Positions 1 to 8,365 of a stretch of DNA of 52,526 bases are shown one piece after another. How positions within the stretch are numbered: position 1 is the stretch's first letter; each line of letters opens with the position of its first letter. The stretch is from Oscillibacter sp. (GTDB lineage Bacteria > Bacillota > Clostridia > Oscillospirales > Oscillospiraceae). The position numbers and the translations under genes were made by a program. The stretch spans positions 1-52,526 of the forward strand of contig JAAVHF010000100.1 in the NCBI GenBank assembly GCA_014799845.1, read 5' to 3'. The notes beneath the pieces are model-generated. The model saw nothing but the letters and a program-made list of their open reading frames with translations, made no database searches and was not told the DNA's origin.

Positions 1-109
1 AGCAGACTTCCACGCGAATGTCCTTCTTCGTGGAACCTGTCTCAATTACATTACCGCAGGCGCATTTGATCGTAGTCTGCTGATAATTGGGATGGATACC
101 TTCCTTCAT
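1..109 (-). CDS. rpmE: 50S ribosomal protein L31 (bL31), partial at the window edge
   Basis: The first 36 codons of a ribosomal large-subunit protein read leftward off the window, so the C-terminus is missing. The N-terminus starts [10 protein letters not shown], and the residues that follow are typical of bL31. Cysteines at residues 16 and 18 (a CxC pair) and 36 mark the zinc-ribbon form of L31; the expected fourth cysteine would lie just outside. An AGAGGTG ribosome-binding site lies upstream of the ATG. It has its own promoter (176-204) and is divided from the ispH-rpsA operon by a hairpin terminator, so it is a separate unit in the same direction. Confidence 0.93.
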   Translation of the reverse strand, partial: MKEGIHPNYQQTTIKCACGNVIETGSTKKDIRVEVC

Positions 110-175
110 TGCTCTTGTTCACCTCTTTCCTCTTCAATTGGCTTTTACGCAGCTTTCACCACAAAACCATTGGTT

Positions 176-204
176 AGTATACCACAATAAATTTCAAAAT
201 GCAA
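176..204 (-). promoter_or_regulatory. Sigma-A promoter of rpmE
   Basis: On the minus strand, TTGCAT (-35) and TATACT (-10) are divided by exactly 17 bases, in an AT-rich stretch between the upstream terminator and rpmE. This gives a leader of about 60 bases before the rpmE start codon. Confidence 0.7.
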
Positions 205-234
205 GCACTTTTTTATAAAACAGCGCTTTTTCTG

Positions 235-270
235 AAAAAGGACGGGCAGCCGGTACTGCCCGTCCTTTTT
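235..270 (-). terminator. Rho-independent terminator after ispH-rpsA
   Basis: A perfect GC-rich stem (GGACGGGCAG pairing with CTGCCCGTCC) around a short loop, flanked by A and T runs, lies just beyond the stop codon of ispH-rpsA. On the minus strand the stem is followed by a run of T, so it can end that operon before rpmE. Confidence 0.85.
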
Positions 271-280
271 ATCCGTTATC

Positions 281-2230
281 TTACTCCTCGACCTCTTCAG
301 CGGGAGCGGGAGTGGGCGCCAGCAGAGCGCGGATGGACAGAGAAATCTTCTGCTTCTCCTCGTCCACAGCGGTGATCTTGGCCTCTACCTTCTGACCCTC
401 GCTCAGCTCGTCGCCGGGCTTCTCAATACGATGGTCAGCGATCTGGGAAATGTGGATCAGGCCGTCCACACCAGGCACAACCTCGGCGAAAGCGCCGAAG
501 GTCATCAGCTTCACGATGCGCACGTTGGCCACGTCGCCCACCTTGTAGGTGTCCATGAACACCTGCCAGGGATTGGTGCTGCGGTCCTTCACGCCCAGAG
601 AAATCTTGCGCTTCTCGGGATCGAAGGAAATGACATACACATCCAGCGTATCGCCGATCGCGACGACCTCGTTGGGGTGCTTGATGCGGCTCCAGCTAAG
701 GTCGGTAATATGTACCATACCGTCCACGCCGCCGATGTCCACAAACACACCATAGCTGGTCATGCTCTTGACGGTGCCGGTGTAACGCTTGCCCACCTCG
801 ATATTGGCCCACACCTCGGCGGCGGCGGCGGCACGGGCCTCCTGCTGCACGGCCTTGATGGAACCCACCACGCGGCGGCGGGCACGGTTGACCTCGGTAA
901 TACGCACCTTCACGTGCTGCTTGACCAGCTCGGTCATGGCGGCATCCCGGGGCAGGCCGGACTGGGAAGCGGGAACGAACACGCGCACGCCCTTGACGGA
1001 CACGACCACGCCGCCCTTGTTCTCCTCGGTCACAACGCCCTCCAGGACGTCCTTGTTCTCGACGGCAGTCTCAATGTTCTCCCACACCTTGACGCTGTCG
1101 ATCTTCTTCTTGGACAGGGTGGCATAGCCCTCCACGTCGTTGACGCGGATGACGAACAGCTCCACCTCGTCGCCCACCTTGACCACGTCCTCGGGCTTAA
1201 CGGACGGGTCGTCGGAAAGCTGGTCTACAGGAATGTAGCCGGCTTGCTTGCAACCCAGATCCACGTGGACTTCCGTGGGGGTAATGGCGGTGATCACGCC
1301 GGTTACCTTATCTCCTGTATTTAATGTATTGGTATACTGCTCTACCAATTCTTCAAAATTTTCCATGCCCTCGCTCAGAATTTTTTCTTCGCTCATCGTC
1401 TTTTTGACCTCCTTTATGATGCTCGCAGGCGTGGAGGCCCCCGCCGTCAAACCAACCCGAGCACACCCGGACAGCTCCGCCCAAGGCAGCTCGTCCGCGT
1501 TTTCGATCTGAAAGACGCGGGCGCAGCCTTGCCGGCAGATCTCGGTCAGGTGCGTTGTGTTGGCGCTTTTGGGATCACCAACCACCACCATAGCGTCCAC
1601 CTGAGAGGCCAAAAAAGCCGCCTCCGATTGGCGCGTATGCGTAGCATCACATATTGTATCAAAGATTTTCAGATTTGTACACTCTTTTTTTAGAATTTTC
1701 AAAGAATCTTCCCAAACTTCTCGCCGCAGGGTGGTCTGGGCCACCACCGTCAGCCCCTCCACCGCCTCAACAGCAGCGGTTTCGAGCCATTTGGCAGCTT
1801 CTTCCGGCCCTGAAAATACCAGCAGGCGGCTGCACCACCCTCCAACTCCCCGGACCTCCGGGTGGTTCGGGTCGCCGATCATCACCGGCTGGCGGCCCTC
1901 ACGCTCCGCTTCCTCCACGATGCGCTGGACACGGGCCACCTTCGGGCAGGTGGCGTCTACCACTTTCGCGCCCCGTTCCTCCAGCGCGCGGTACACCTCC
2001 CTCCCCGCCCCGTGGGCCCGGAGCAGGACACTGTCCCCTGCCTGGGCTTCCCCCGGTCCGGCGATGATCTTCATGCCGCGCTCCTCCAGTTGAGCGGTAA
2101 CATGGCGGTTATGGATGACGCTGCCCAGCATCCGGGGGCGCTCCGCCGTCCTGGAAAGATCCTCGGCCATTTTTACCGCCCGGGCTACGCCGAAGCAGAA
2201 GCCGGCGCTTTTTGCCTGAATCACTTCCAT
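281..2230 (-). CDS. ispH: Bifunctional HMBPP reductase (IspH) / ribosomal protein S1 fusion
   Basis: A 649-residue fusion. Residues 1 to about 283 are the [4Fe-4S] enzyme IspH/LytB, the last step of the MEP isoprenoid pathway (HMBPP to IPP and DMAPP). The three cluster cysteines are visible at 12 (GFCFGV), 95 (ATCPKV) and 194 (DTICDATH), with the conserved NHPEV motif near 122-126. Residues about 300-630 hold four S1 RNA-binding repeats, as in clostridial ribosomal protein S1, then a short Pro/Glu-rich tail. This fusion is known in Clostridia. The start overlaps the plsC stop by 10 bases, so it is the last gene of a cmk-plsC-ispH/rpsA unit. The cmk-rpsA neighbourhood is ancient and widespread in bacteria. 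Confidence 0.95.
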   Translation of the reverse strand: MEVIQAKSAGFCFGVARAVKMAEDLSRTAERPRMLGSVIHNRHVTAQLEERGMKIIAGPGEAQAGDSVLLRAHGAGREVYRALEERGAKVVDATCPKVARVQRIVEEAEREGRQPVMIGDPNHPEVRGVGGWCSRLLVFSGPEEAAKWLETAAVEAVEGLTVVAQTTLRREVWEDSLKILKKECTNLKIFDTICDATHTRQSEAAFLASQVDAMVVVGDPKSANTTHLTEICRQGCARVFQIENADELPWAELSGCARVGLTAGASTPASIIKEVKKTMSEEKILSEGMENFEELVEQYTNTLNTGDKVTGVITAITPTEVHVDLGCKQAGYIPVDQLSDDPSVKPEDVVKVGDEVELFVIRVNDVEGYATLSKKKIDSVKVWENIETAVENKDVLEGVVTEENKGGVVVSVKGVRVFVPASQSGLPRDAAMTELVKQHVKVRITEVNRARRRVVGSIKAVQQEARAAAAAEVWANIEVGKRYTGTVKSMTSYGVFVDIGGVDGMVHITDLSWSRIKHPNEVVAIGDTLDVYVISFDPEKRKISLGVKDRSTNPWQVFMDTYKVGDVANVRIVKLMTFGAFAEVVPGVDGLIHISQIADHRIEKPGDELSEGQKVEAKITAVDEEKQKISLSIRALLAPTPAPAEEVEE

Positions 2231-2820
2231 CCGTTCACCTCGCTGAGGGCGTAAATCCGGTCCATAATTTCCTGGGCAATGGCCCGGTTCTCATCCGGCG
2301 TGGGACGCCGTCCGGCAATGACGGGGATGTAGGGATCGCCAAAGACAATGGTAGTCTTTTTCAGGAATTTATGTTTGCCGCCGCAGTACACCGGCACCAT
2401 CGGAACGCCGGTACGGGTAGCCATCATGGTGACACCGCCCTTGGCCTCCACGTCGCCCTGCTCCTCCACCCGGGTCCCCTCCGGGAACACCAGCAGGCGG
2501 TTGCCGCCGCTGAGGGCCTTCAGACAGGATTTGACGGCGGTCAGATCGCTCTCTCCCCGCTTCACGGGGATAATGCCCAGCTTTCGCAGAAACCAGCCCA
2601 GCAGGGGGATCTGGAAAAGCTGATCCTTCGCCATGACCGTCAGCCGGGAATCCCTCGGCAGATTCAGGCCGATGACGATGGGGTCCCAGCCGCTGGCGTG
2701 GTTGGCGCACAGCAGTACGCCGCCCTCCGGCAGATTTTCCAGTCCCACCGTCCGGCAGGGAAACAGCAGATGTACAAACGGGGCCACGATCGTATAAATA
2801 ATGCGATAAAACTTCGTCAT
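2221..2820 (-). CDS. plsC: 1-acyl-sn-glycerol-3-phosphate acyltransferase
   Basis: A 199-residue PlsC-family enzyme that would acylate lysophosphatidic acid to phosphatidic acid at the membrane. The catalytic NHASGWDP motif (NHxxxxD) lies near residues 38-45 and the substrate-binding FPEGTR motif near 114-119. A hydrophobic N-terminal segment may hold it to the membrane. The ATG overlaps the cmk stop codon as ATGA and has an AGGGAGCGG ribosome-binding site inside cmk, so the two are translationally coupled. Length and motifs are normal for the family. Which acyl donor it uses cannot be seen. Confidence 0.92.
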   Translation of the reverse strand: MTKFYRIIYTIVAPFVHLLFPCRTVGLENLPEGGVLLCANHASGWDPIVIGLNLPRDSRLTVMAKDQLFQIPLLGWFLRKLGIIPVKRGESDLTAVKSCLKALSGGNRLLVFPEGTRVEEQGDVEAKGGVTMMATRTGVPMVPVYCGGKHKFLKKTTIVFGDPYIPVIAGRRPTPDENRAIAQEIMDRIYALSEVNGWK

Positions 2821-3512
2821 AAGCCGGTCCGCTCCCTGATGATCTCAATGATGCGCTCCAGGCTTTCCTGGAAGTTGATTTCCGTAGTATCCAGCGTGAC
2901 GGCGTCCTCCGCCGGGCGGAGCGGAGCGGCGGAGCGGTTCATATCGTTGGCGTCCCGCTCCTGGGTTTCCAGCAGCAGCTGTTCGAAATCTTTGGGTGTC
3001 CCTCTCTGCTGGAGTTCCAGCCACCGGCGGCGCGCTCTGGCCTCGCAGCTGGCGGTGAGGAAAATCTTCACATCCGCCCCCGGCAGCACCACGGTCCCGA
3101 TATCACGGCCATCCATGATGACGCTGTATTTTTCCGCCATATCCCGCTGCATCTCCAGCAGGAAAGCCCGCACCGCCGGATGGGCGGACACGGCGGAAGC
3201 CGCCATGGAAATCTCCTGGGTCCGGATCAGCTCCGTTACATCCCCCCCGTTGAGATACATCCTTTGCAGGCCCGCAGGGTCATAGGCCATGGCAATGCCG
3301 ATCTCCGGCAGCAGGGCCGCCGCCGCCGCGGCGTCCCCCGGTTCCACTCTCCGGCGGAGAACGTGGAGGGCTACCGTACGGTAGATCGCTCCCGTATCCA
3401 CATAGAGGAGGTTCAATTCTTTTGCCACCGCGCGGGCGAGGGTGCTCTTACCGGCCCCGCTGGGGCCGTCAAGGGCAACTGATATTCTTTTCTCTTGGTT
3501 TTCGTTGGGCAT
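2817..3512 (-). CDS. cmk: Cytidylate kinase
   Basis: A 231-residue (d)CMP kinase that phosphorylates CMP and dCMP with ATP. The P-loop GPSGAGKST is at about residues 17-25; DGRDIGTVV and the arginine-rich lid segment (ARARRRW) further on are typical of bacterial Cmk. It is the first gene of the cmk-plsC-ispH/rpsA unit and has an AAGAAGGAAA ribosome-binding site. Upstream is a 316-base gap with repeats; I see no convincing promoter there, so it may be read from the upstream operon or from a promoter I cannot recognise. Confidence 0.94.
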   Translation of the reverse strand: MPNENQEKRISVALDGPSGAGKSTLARAVAKELNLLYVDTGAIYRTVALHVLRRRVEPGDAAAAAALLPEIGIAMAYDPAGLQRMYLNGGDVTELIRTQEISMAASAVSAHPAVRAFLLEMQRDMAEKYSVIMDGRDIGTVVLPGADVKIFLTASCEARARRRWLELQQRGTPKDFEQLLLETQERDANDMNRSAAPLRPAEDAVTLDTTEINFQESLERIIEIIRERTGL

Positions 3513-3828
3513 GGCAGTTTCCTTCTTTATCCGCAGATTCGCTTCGCGCCCTCCCGGCGCGAGGGGAATTCCTTCTTGAATTATCCCGGGACCTGCACAG
3601 CCCCGGCCCCCCCCCCCCCGAGCCTACTTTTGGCGCGCGCCAAAAGCGGGCAAAAACGCGCCATCCCGTAGGGCTGGGCCTCTGACAGGCATCGCGCAAG
3701 GCGCGACGCTTTATTACGGGGGAGTTTGTTTTTTCACTTTTCCTGCAGCCTGTCCGGTCTAAACCGTGCCGCCGGTGCAGTTTTGCTTCGGAGGTTCTAT
3801 CATAGAATAGTATCGGCAGACCCTGCCT
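3513..3828. other. Gene-free gap with palindrome, hairpin and 13-C tract
   Basis: No credible gene is present: the short open frames are Arg/Pro-rich and lack a ribosome-binding site. It holds a 13-base C homopolymer (3607-3619), a perfect 20-base palindrome (3627-3646), and a hairpin GCATCGCGC/GCGCGACGC (3689-3709) with one G-T pair. The layout resembles an intergenic extragenic-palindrome type repeat between the BaiN-like gene and cmk. Confidence 0.6.
3627..3646. repeat. Perfect 20-base GC-rich palindrome
   Basis: The sequence reads the same on both strands over 20 bases, with the core GGCGCGCGCC flanked by TTTT/AAAA arms. It directly follows the C homopolymer. It could be a repeat-family member or a regulator site; no second copy was seen in this window. 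Confidence 0.7.
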
Positions 3829-5070
3829 CTACTTTGAGGGACTGCCGCTTGCCGCCGATTTCCCCGCCAGATGGCCGGTACACCAGGCAATCTGGAGGTT
3901 GAAGCCGCCCGTATAGGCGTCTGCGTCCAGAACTTCTCCTGCAAAGTACAGTCCGGGCAGCAGCTTGGACTCCATCGTGGAGGGGTTTACTTCCTTCACC
4001 GTCACGCCGCCGGAGGTTACGATTGCCTCCGCCACCGGGCGGGGACCGGTAATTTCAATTGGCAGCGCCTTCAACAGAGCGAGTACACGCCGCCGCTGCT
4101 CCTTTGTCAGATCATGGACCTTCTGATGTGGATCGATCTCTGTCAAGCGGACAAACGGCTCAATCAATTTCCTGGGCAATAACGCATCCAGAGAGTTGAT
4201 AAAATCACTGTTGGCATGTTTGGCAAAGTCCGAAAGGAGCCGCTTATCCAGCGCCGCCTCGTCCAGAGCGGGCTTCAAATCAATTTCCAGGCGGTAACGC
4301 TTTTTATCGAAATGCCGCATATGGGCCGAAGCCGACAAAATCATGGGACCGCTGACTCCAAAATGGGTAAACAGCATCTCTCCGAAGTCACTGTAAATCT
4401 TCTTATTATTCTCATAGACCCGCAGGGCCGCGTTTTTAAGGCTCAGCCCCTGCAGGGATGGACAAAGCTCCCCTGCGGCGCACAATGGCACCAGAGAGCC
4501 TCTGGGCTCCTGAACCGTGTGTCCCGCCTGCTTTGCCAGACGGTAGCCGTCTCCGGTGCTGCCGGTCAGCGGATAGCTGACTCCGCCGGTAGCTATGACC
4601 ACACGGTTCGCGTGATAGCTTTCCCGCTCCCCCTTGACCCCCTGCAAAACGCCGTCCCGGATCAATAACGCCCTGGCTTTATCCCGCAGGATGGAAACAT
4701 GCAGCTTTTTCAGCCTCCGCTCCAGGGCGCCGCTGATGTCAAACGCCCGGTCGGACGCCGGGAACACCCGGTTGCCACGCTCTGTCTTCAAGGGCACGTC
4801 CAACGCTTCAAAAAAAGCCATTACGTCTGCGCTGGTGAAGCGGCTATAGGCACTGTAAAGGAATCTTCCATTACAGGGAACGCTTCGCAGAAATTCCTCA
4901 AGATCGCAATTATTGGTCACGTTGCACCGGCCTTTGCCGGTAATATTCAGTTTTTTGCCAAGCCGTTCATTGGGCTCCAGCAGGCAGACGGAAGCTCCCT
5001 CCTCCGCTGCGGCGGCAGCGGCCATCATACCCGCGGGGCCGCCTCCAATCACAATCACATCAAGACTCAT
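3829..5070 (-). CDS. BaiN/HI0933-family NAD(P)/FAD-dependent oxidoreductase
   Basis: A flavoprotein of about 413 residues of the HI0933/BaiN (aminoacetone oxidase-like) family. The N-terminal FAD dinucleotide motif is VIVIGGGPAGMMAA, followed by LLEPNERLGKKLNITGKGRCNVTN, a family hallmark, and near the C-terminus GLYFAGEVLDADAYTGGFNLQ, which closes the FAD site. BaiN proteins reduce bile-acid intermediates in some gut Clostridia, but most members have no known substrate. I chose the ATG at 5070, nine codons inside a longer frame that starts at 5097; the longer start has a GGAG site about ten bases upstream, so it is possible. Either start overlaps the RpiR gene. Confidence 0.88.
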   Translation of the reverse strand: MSLDVIVIGGGPAGMMAAAAAAEEGASVCLLEPNERLGKKLNITGKGRCNVTNNCDLEEFLRSVPCNGRFLYSAYSRFTSADVMAFFEALDVPLKTERGNRVFPASDRAFDISGALERRLKKLHVSILRDKARALLIRDGVLQGVKGERESYHANRVVIATGGVSYPLTGSTGDGYRLAKQAGHTVQEPRGSLVPLCAAGELCPSLQGLSLKNAALRVYENNKKIYSDFGEMLFTHFGVSGPMILSASAHMRHFDKKRYRLEIDLKPALDEAALDKRLLSDFAKHANSDFINSLDALLPRKLIEPFVRLTEIDPHQKVHDLTKEQRRRVLALLKALPIEITGPRPVAEAIVTSGGVTVKEVNPSTMESKLLPGLYFAGEVLDADAYTGGFNLQIAWCTGHLAGKSAASGSPSK

Positions 5071-5926
5071 CGCTGTATCCAAACACCCCGTACTCATCCC
5101 AGATACTCTCCAGACGGTTGAAGATATGGGAGATATCCGTATCCTTCCGGTGCCCCGCCGCCACGATCAGGGCGTTCAGCAAACTGAACGGGGCCACCAG
5201 GGAATCCACAAAGGAGATCATATCGCTCCTGGCCATCAGCACGGCGGAGGCAAGGGGGTACAGGGGCGACATGTCGCTGTCCGTAATTGCCACCACGTCC
5301 GCTCCCCGGTCATGGGCAAACTGGACGCCCTTCACCGTGGACTTGGAGTACCTTGGGAAACTGATGCCCACCAGCACGTCGCCGGGGCCAATGCGCAGGA
5401 TGCTCTCCAGAATGTCTCCGGCGCTGTTGCTGGTGACCAGGGTCACATTTTCAAAGATCAAATGGAGATAGAAATGAAGATATCCCGCCAGGAAGGAACT
5501 GGAGCGCACACCCAGGATATAGATATGACGGGCCGACACCAGTTTATCCACCACGGCGTTGAAAACGCTGCGGTCCAGTTCCTCAATGGCAATCCGGATC
5601 TTCTCCATATCCGTCTGCAGGACGGAGGCCACCACATCGGTGCTGAACAGCCGGTCATTGGACGCCTGAATGCGCTGGATGGAGGTCAGCTTGCTGCGGA
5701 CCATTTCCTGCAGCGCTTTCTGCATGGCAGGATACCCATCATAGCCCAGCAGGGCCGCGAAACGCACCACGGTCGATTCGCTGACGTCCACCAGACCGCC
5801 CAGCTTGCTGGCCGTCATAAAGGCGGCTTTATCGTAGTCGGAGAGGATGTAGGCGGCAATCCTCTTCTGGCCTTTGGATAGCCGGGGCATATTCTCCTGG
5901 ATCGTATGTAAGACGTCCTTTTTCAT
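5060..5926 (-). CDS. MurR/RpiR-family transcriptional regulator
   Basis: A 288-residue regulator with an N-terminal helix-turn-helix (KGQKRIAAYILSDYDKAAF then SKLGGLVDVSESTVVRFAALLGY) and a C-terminal SIS sugar-phosphate-binding domain (IYILGVRSSSFLAGYLHFYL; GDVLVGISFPRYS). RpiR proteins sense phosphosugars or amino-sugar phosphates. The start at 5926 is chosen because it has a GGGAGGAAGAG ribosome-binding site and matches the family N-terminus; an upstream extension is low-complexity. No sugar operon is adjacent: it lies between the pseudouridine synthase and the flavoprotein, so its target is unknown. Confidence 0.9.
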   Translation of the reverse strand: MKKDVLHTIQENMPRLSKGQKRIAAYILSDYDKAAFMTASKLGGLVDVSESTVVRFAALLGYDGYPAMQKALQEMVRSKLTSIQRIQASNDRLFSTDVVASVLQTDMEKIRIAIEELDRSVFNAVVDKLVSARHIYILGVRSSSFLAGYLHFYLHLIFENVTLVTSNSAGDILESILRIGPGDVLVGISFPRYSKSTVKGVQFAHDRGADVVAITDSDMSPLYPLASAVLMARSDMISFVDSLVAPFSLLNALIVAAGHRKDTDISHIFNRLESIWDEYGVFGYSDES

Positions 5927-5967
5927 CTCTTCCTCCCAATGCTCTGTATTTTCGAACAAATGGGGCT

Positions 5968-6672
5968 CTATGACAGCAGCGCTTCCCGCTCCTCCGCCGT
6001 AAGAAAACGCCACTGTCCCTTCGGAAGGTCTCCCAGCGCAAGGCTCCCTTCCCTCACCCGGACCAGCCGCTCCACTCGCAGCTGCGCCAGGGCACACATC
6101 CGCCGTACCTGCCGGTTCAGTCCCTGATGAATGACAACAGACAACACCAGCGTCCCTTTTCCCTGCTTCACAACGGATACCCGGGCCGGCGCGATCGGCG
6201 TACCATCCTCCAGCAGCCTCAGCGCCTCCAGACGCTCCCGGCAGCCCGTCAGCGCGCCGGTAACGGTGACATGGTATTCCTTCTCCATCTGGTGGCTGGG
6301 GTGTGCCAGACGCTGAGCAAAAGCTCCGTCGCTGGTCAGCAGCAGCAGCCCCTCCGAGTCCATATCCAGCCTGCCCACCGGGTACACCCGGCCGCCGCAG
6401 CCGGACACCAGTCCGGCCACCGTGGGCCTCCCCTTCTCATCGGACAGCGTGGTCACCACGCCCCGGGGCTTGTTCAGCATCAGATAGATCTTTTCCGCCG
6501 GAAGGACGACCGGCCTGCCATCCAGCGCGATCTCGTCCCGCGCCGGGTCCGCCCGGTCTCCCAGAGAAGCGGCCGCGCCGTTCACCGTCACCCGGCCAGC
6601 CCGCAAAAATTCCTCCGCCTGCCGGCGGGAACACACACCGGCGGCGGAGATGATCTTTTGTAAACGGTCCAT
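5968..6672 (-). CDS. RsuA/RluB-family rRNA pseudouridine synthase
   Basis: A 234-residue enzyme with an N-terminal S4 RNA-binding domain (MDRLQKIISAAGVCSRRQAE) and the pseudouridine synthase core, with the catalytic aspartate in GRLDMDSEGLLLLTSDG. Family members convert specific uridines in 23S (RluB) or 16S (RsuA) rRNA. The start at 6672 has an AGGAAGG ribosome-binding site; a longer frame to 6711 would overlap the neighbour and lacks support. Its place next to scpA-scpB and a dac gene parallels the scpA-scpB-dacB-rluB order of Bacillus subtilis, which favours RluB. Confidence 0.9.
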   Translation of the reverse strand: MDRLQKIISAAGVCSRRQAEEFLRAGRVTVNGAAASLGDRADPARDEIALDGRPVVLPAEKIYLMLNKPRGVVTTLSDEKGRPTVAGLVSGCGGRVYPVGRLDMDSEGLLLLTSDGAFAQRLAHPSHQMEKEYHVTVTGALTGCRERLEALRLLEDGTPIAPARVSVVKQGKGTLVLSVVIHQGLNRQVRRMCALAQLRVERLVRVREGSLALGDLPKGQWRFLTAEEREALLS

Positions 6673-6692
6673 AGGCGTCCTTCCTGCTCTTC

Positions 6693-7784
6693 TTAGAACG
6701 CCCGGTCCCACCAGTGGACAGCAGGCGCCTGCGGTTCTTTTTTTGCTGAAGGCGCGGCGGCAATCAGGTCTACTTTGGCCACTTCTTCGCCCTCCAGATA
6801 GGCGCAGACCTCCCCTACCGCCTGTCCCGGCACCACCGGAGCAGGAATGGACAGGGGCGCCCGTGCCACCACCGTCAGCTTTTCATCGCCGGTAAGAGGA
6901 TAGCACAGGTCATCCGCCGCTGTCAACGGTACAGAAACCACGGTCCCCTCCCGCACCAGAGCGGAAGCCAGCACCCGGCCCGCGGGCACCGCCGTCTCCA
7001 TGCGGTAATTGGCGAAGCCGTAATCCATCAAAGCCATATGGTCGTTCCAGTCGTCGCCATCGTTGAGAGTGGTGCATACCAGTGTCATGCCATCCCGGGT
7101 GGCGGCGGAAACCAGGGTCCGCCCTGCCGCCTTGGTAAATCCGGTTTTTACGCCGATACAGCCCTCGCACATACGCAGCAGCTTATTATGATTGGCCAGA
7201 TACCGCTCTCCGATGGTAACGGAAGCGGTGGAGACGATCCGCCGGAAATCCTGATTTTCCAGCGCATAGGCGGCCAGCACCGCCATATCCCGGGCGCTGG
7301 AGTAATGGCCCTCGGCGTCCAGTCCGTTAGGGTTGGCAAAGTGGGTATGGGTCATGCCCAGCCTCTCCGCCGTCTCATTCATCAGGGCGACAAAAGCCTC
7401 CAGGCTCTCCGCCACGCAGTGGGCCACTGCCAGTGCCGCGTCATTGCCGCTGACCAGCATCAGGCCGTACAGCAGTTCCTCCAGCTGCAGCGTATCCCCC
7501 GGTTTGAGATACATGGAGGACCCCTCCGCCATATCGGCGGCAGTCACTGTATAGGAGCGGGCCTTGTCAGCATGCTCCAGCGCTACCACCGCCGTCATGA
7601 TCTTGGTTATGCTGGCAATCAGCCGCTCATCGTCCGGGTTCTGCTGATACAGAACACGTCCGCTGGTCTGCTCGATCAGCACCGCCGACGCGGCGGACGT
7701 ACCCACCGCATAGGCCGGACTGGCCAGCATTCCCGCCAGCAAAACCGTACATACTATTCTCTGTCCCCATCTGTGCATTCCCAT
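6693..7784 (-). CDS. D-alanyl-D-alanine carboxypeptidase (peptidase S11)
   Basis: A 363-residue low-molecular-weight penicillin-binding protein that trims the terminal D-Ala from peptidoglycan stem peptides outside the membrane. A signal peptide covers about residues 1-27 (cleavage after AYA). The three active-site motifs are present: SITK at 58-61, SGN at 113-115 and KTG at 214-216. A C-terminal beta domain follows. The context (ytfJ, DUF2953, scpAB, rluB) mirrors the dacB neighbourhood of Bacillus, and DacB works on the spore cortex, so a sporulation role is plausible but not shown. A GGAGG site lies ten bases before the ATG. Confidence 0.93.
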   Translation of the reverse strand: MGMHRWGQRIVCTVLLAGMLASPAYAVGTSAASAVLIEQTSGRVLYQQNPDDERLIASITKIMTAVVALEHADKARSYTVTAADMAEGSSMYLKPGDTLQLEELLYGLMLVSGNDAALAVAHCVAESLEAFVALMNETAERLGMTHTHFANPNGLDAEGHYSSARDMAVLAAYALENQDFRRIVSTASVTIGERYLANHNKLLRMCEGCIGVKTGFTKAAGRTLVSAATRDGMTLVCTTLNDGDDWNDHMALMDYGFANYRMETAVPAGRVLASALVREGTVVSVPLTAADDLCYPLTGDEKLTVVARAPLSIPAPVVPGQAVGEVCAYLEGEEVAKVDLIAAAPSAKKEPQAPAVHWWDRAF

Positions 7785-7913
7785 ATCCTGCCCACCTCCG
7801 GATATGATTCCCGTGCCGCAATACGGAAACCATGCGATTTGAAGATAGAGCTAGTATGTCTCACAAGGGGGCAGAAGAAACTTCAAAAATTTTTCCTGAT
7901 TTTCCGGGGACGG

Positions 7914-8339
7914 TCAGCGCTCTTCCTCAGCCGCTTCGGCCTTGGCTTTCTTTTTATCCTGCTGCTTCTCGATAAAGCCGGTCACTTTATCGATGACGTC
8001 CGGGGCCATTTCCACCACACGGTCCACCGTATTCATCGGCGGCGCGGCCACAGGCATCATCCGGGTAAATCCGTCCTTCACGATGAGGAACGCCACCGGA
8101 GCGATGGTAACGCCCGCTCCCATGCCCGCCCCCAGATTGCCCTCGGGGTTAGCGTCCTTCTTCTTGCCGAAAATGCTGCCGCCGCCGCCCACGCCCAGGC
8201 TCACCCGGGAAATGGGGATCAACGTCACGCCGTCAGGCGTGGTGATGGGCTGACCCACGATGGTGTTGGTGTCCGCCAGCTCCCGAAGCTTCGCCATGCT
8301 CTCCTGCAGCATATCGTTGATCGGGTTATTCTTCTCCAT
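7914..8339 (-). CDS. ytfJ: GerW/YtfJ-family sporulation protein
   Basis: A 141-residue protein of the GerW (YtfJ) family, which in Bacillus is made in the forespore and affects spore germination. Visible family features are the N-terminal block ELADTNTIVGQPI, the motif TLIPISRVSLGVGGGG, the Gly-rich GNLGAGMGAGVTIAPVAFLIV and a Lys/Glu-rich tail. The ATG at 8339 has AAAGGAG nine bases upstream; another ATG two codons earlier is too close to that site. It is preceded by DUF2953, the same ytfI-ytfJ pairing seen in Bacillus. Confidence 0.9.
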   Translation of the reverse strand: MEKNNPINDMLQESMAKLRELADTNTIVGQPITTPDGVTLIPISRVSLGVGGGGSIFGKKKDANPEGNLGAGMGAGVTIAPVAFLIVKDGFTRMMPVAAPPMNTVDRVVEMAPDVIDKVTGFIEKQQDKKKAKAEAAEEER

Positions 8340-8365
8340 ATCCATATACTCCTTTCACAGGCCGG

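Noticed and set aside
7820-7870. Forespore sigma-factor promoter (CATACTA) before the carboxypeptidase gene
   Set aside because: The -10-like CATACTA is there, but the nearest -35-like TGAAGT is spaced about 21 bases away, too far.
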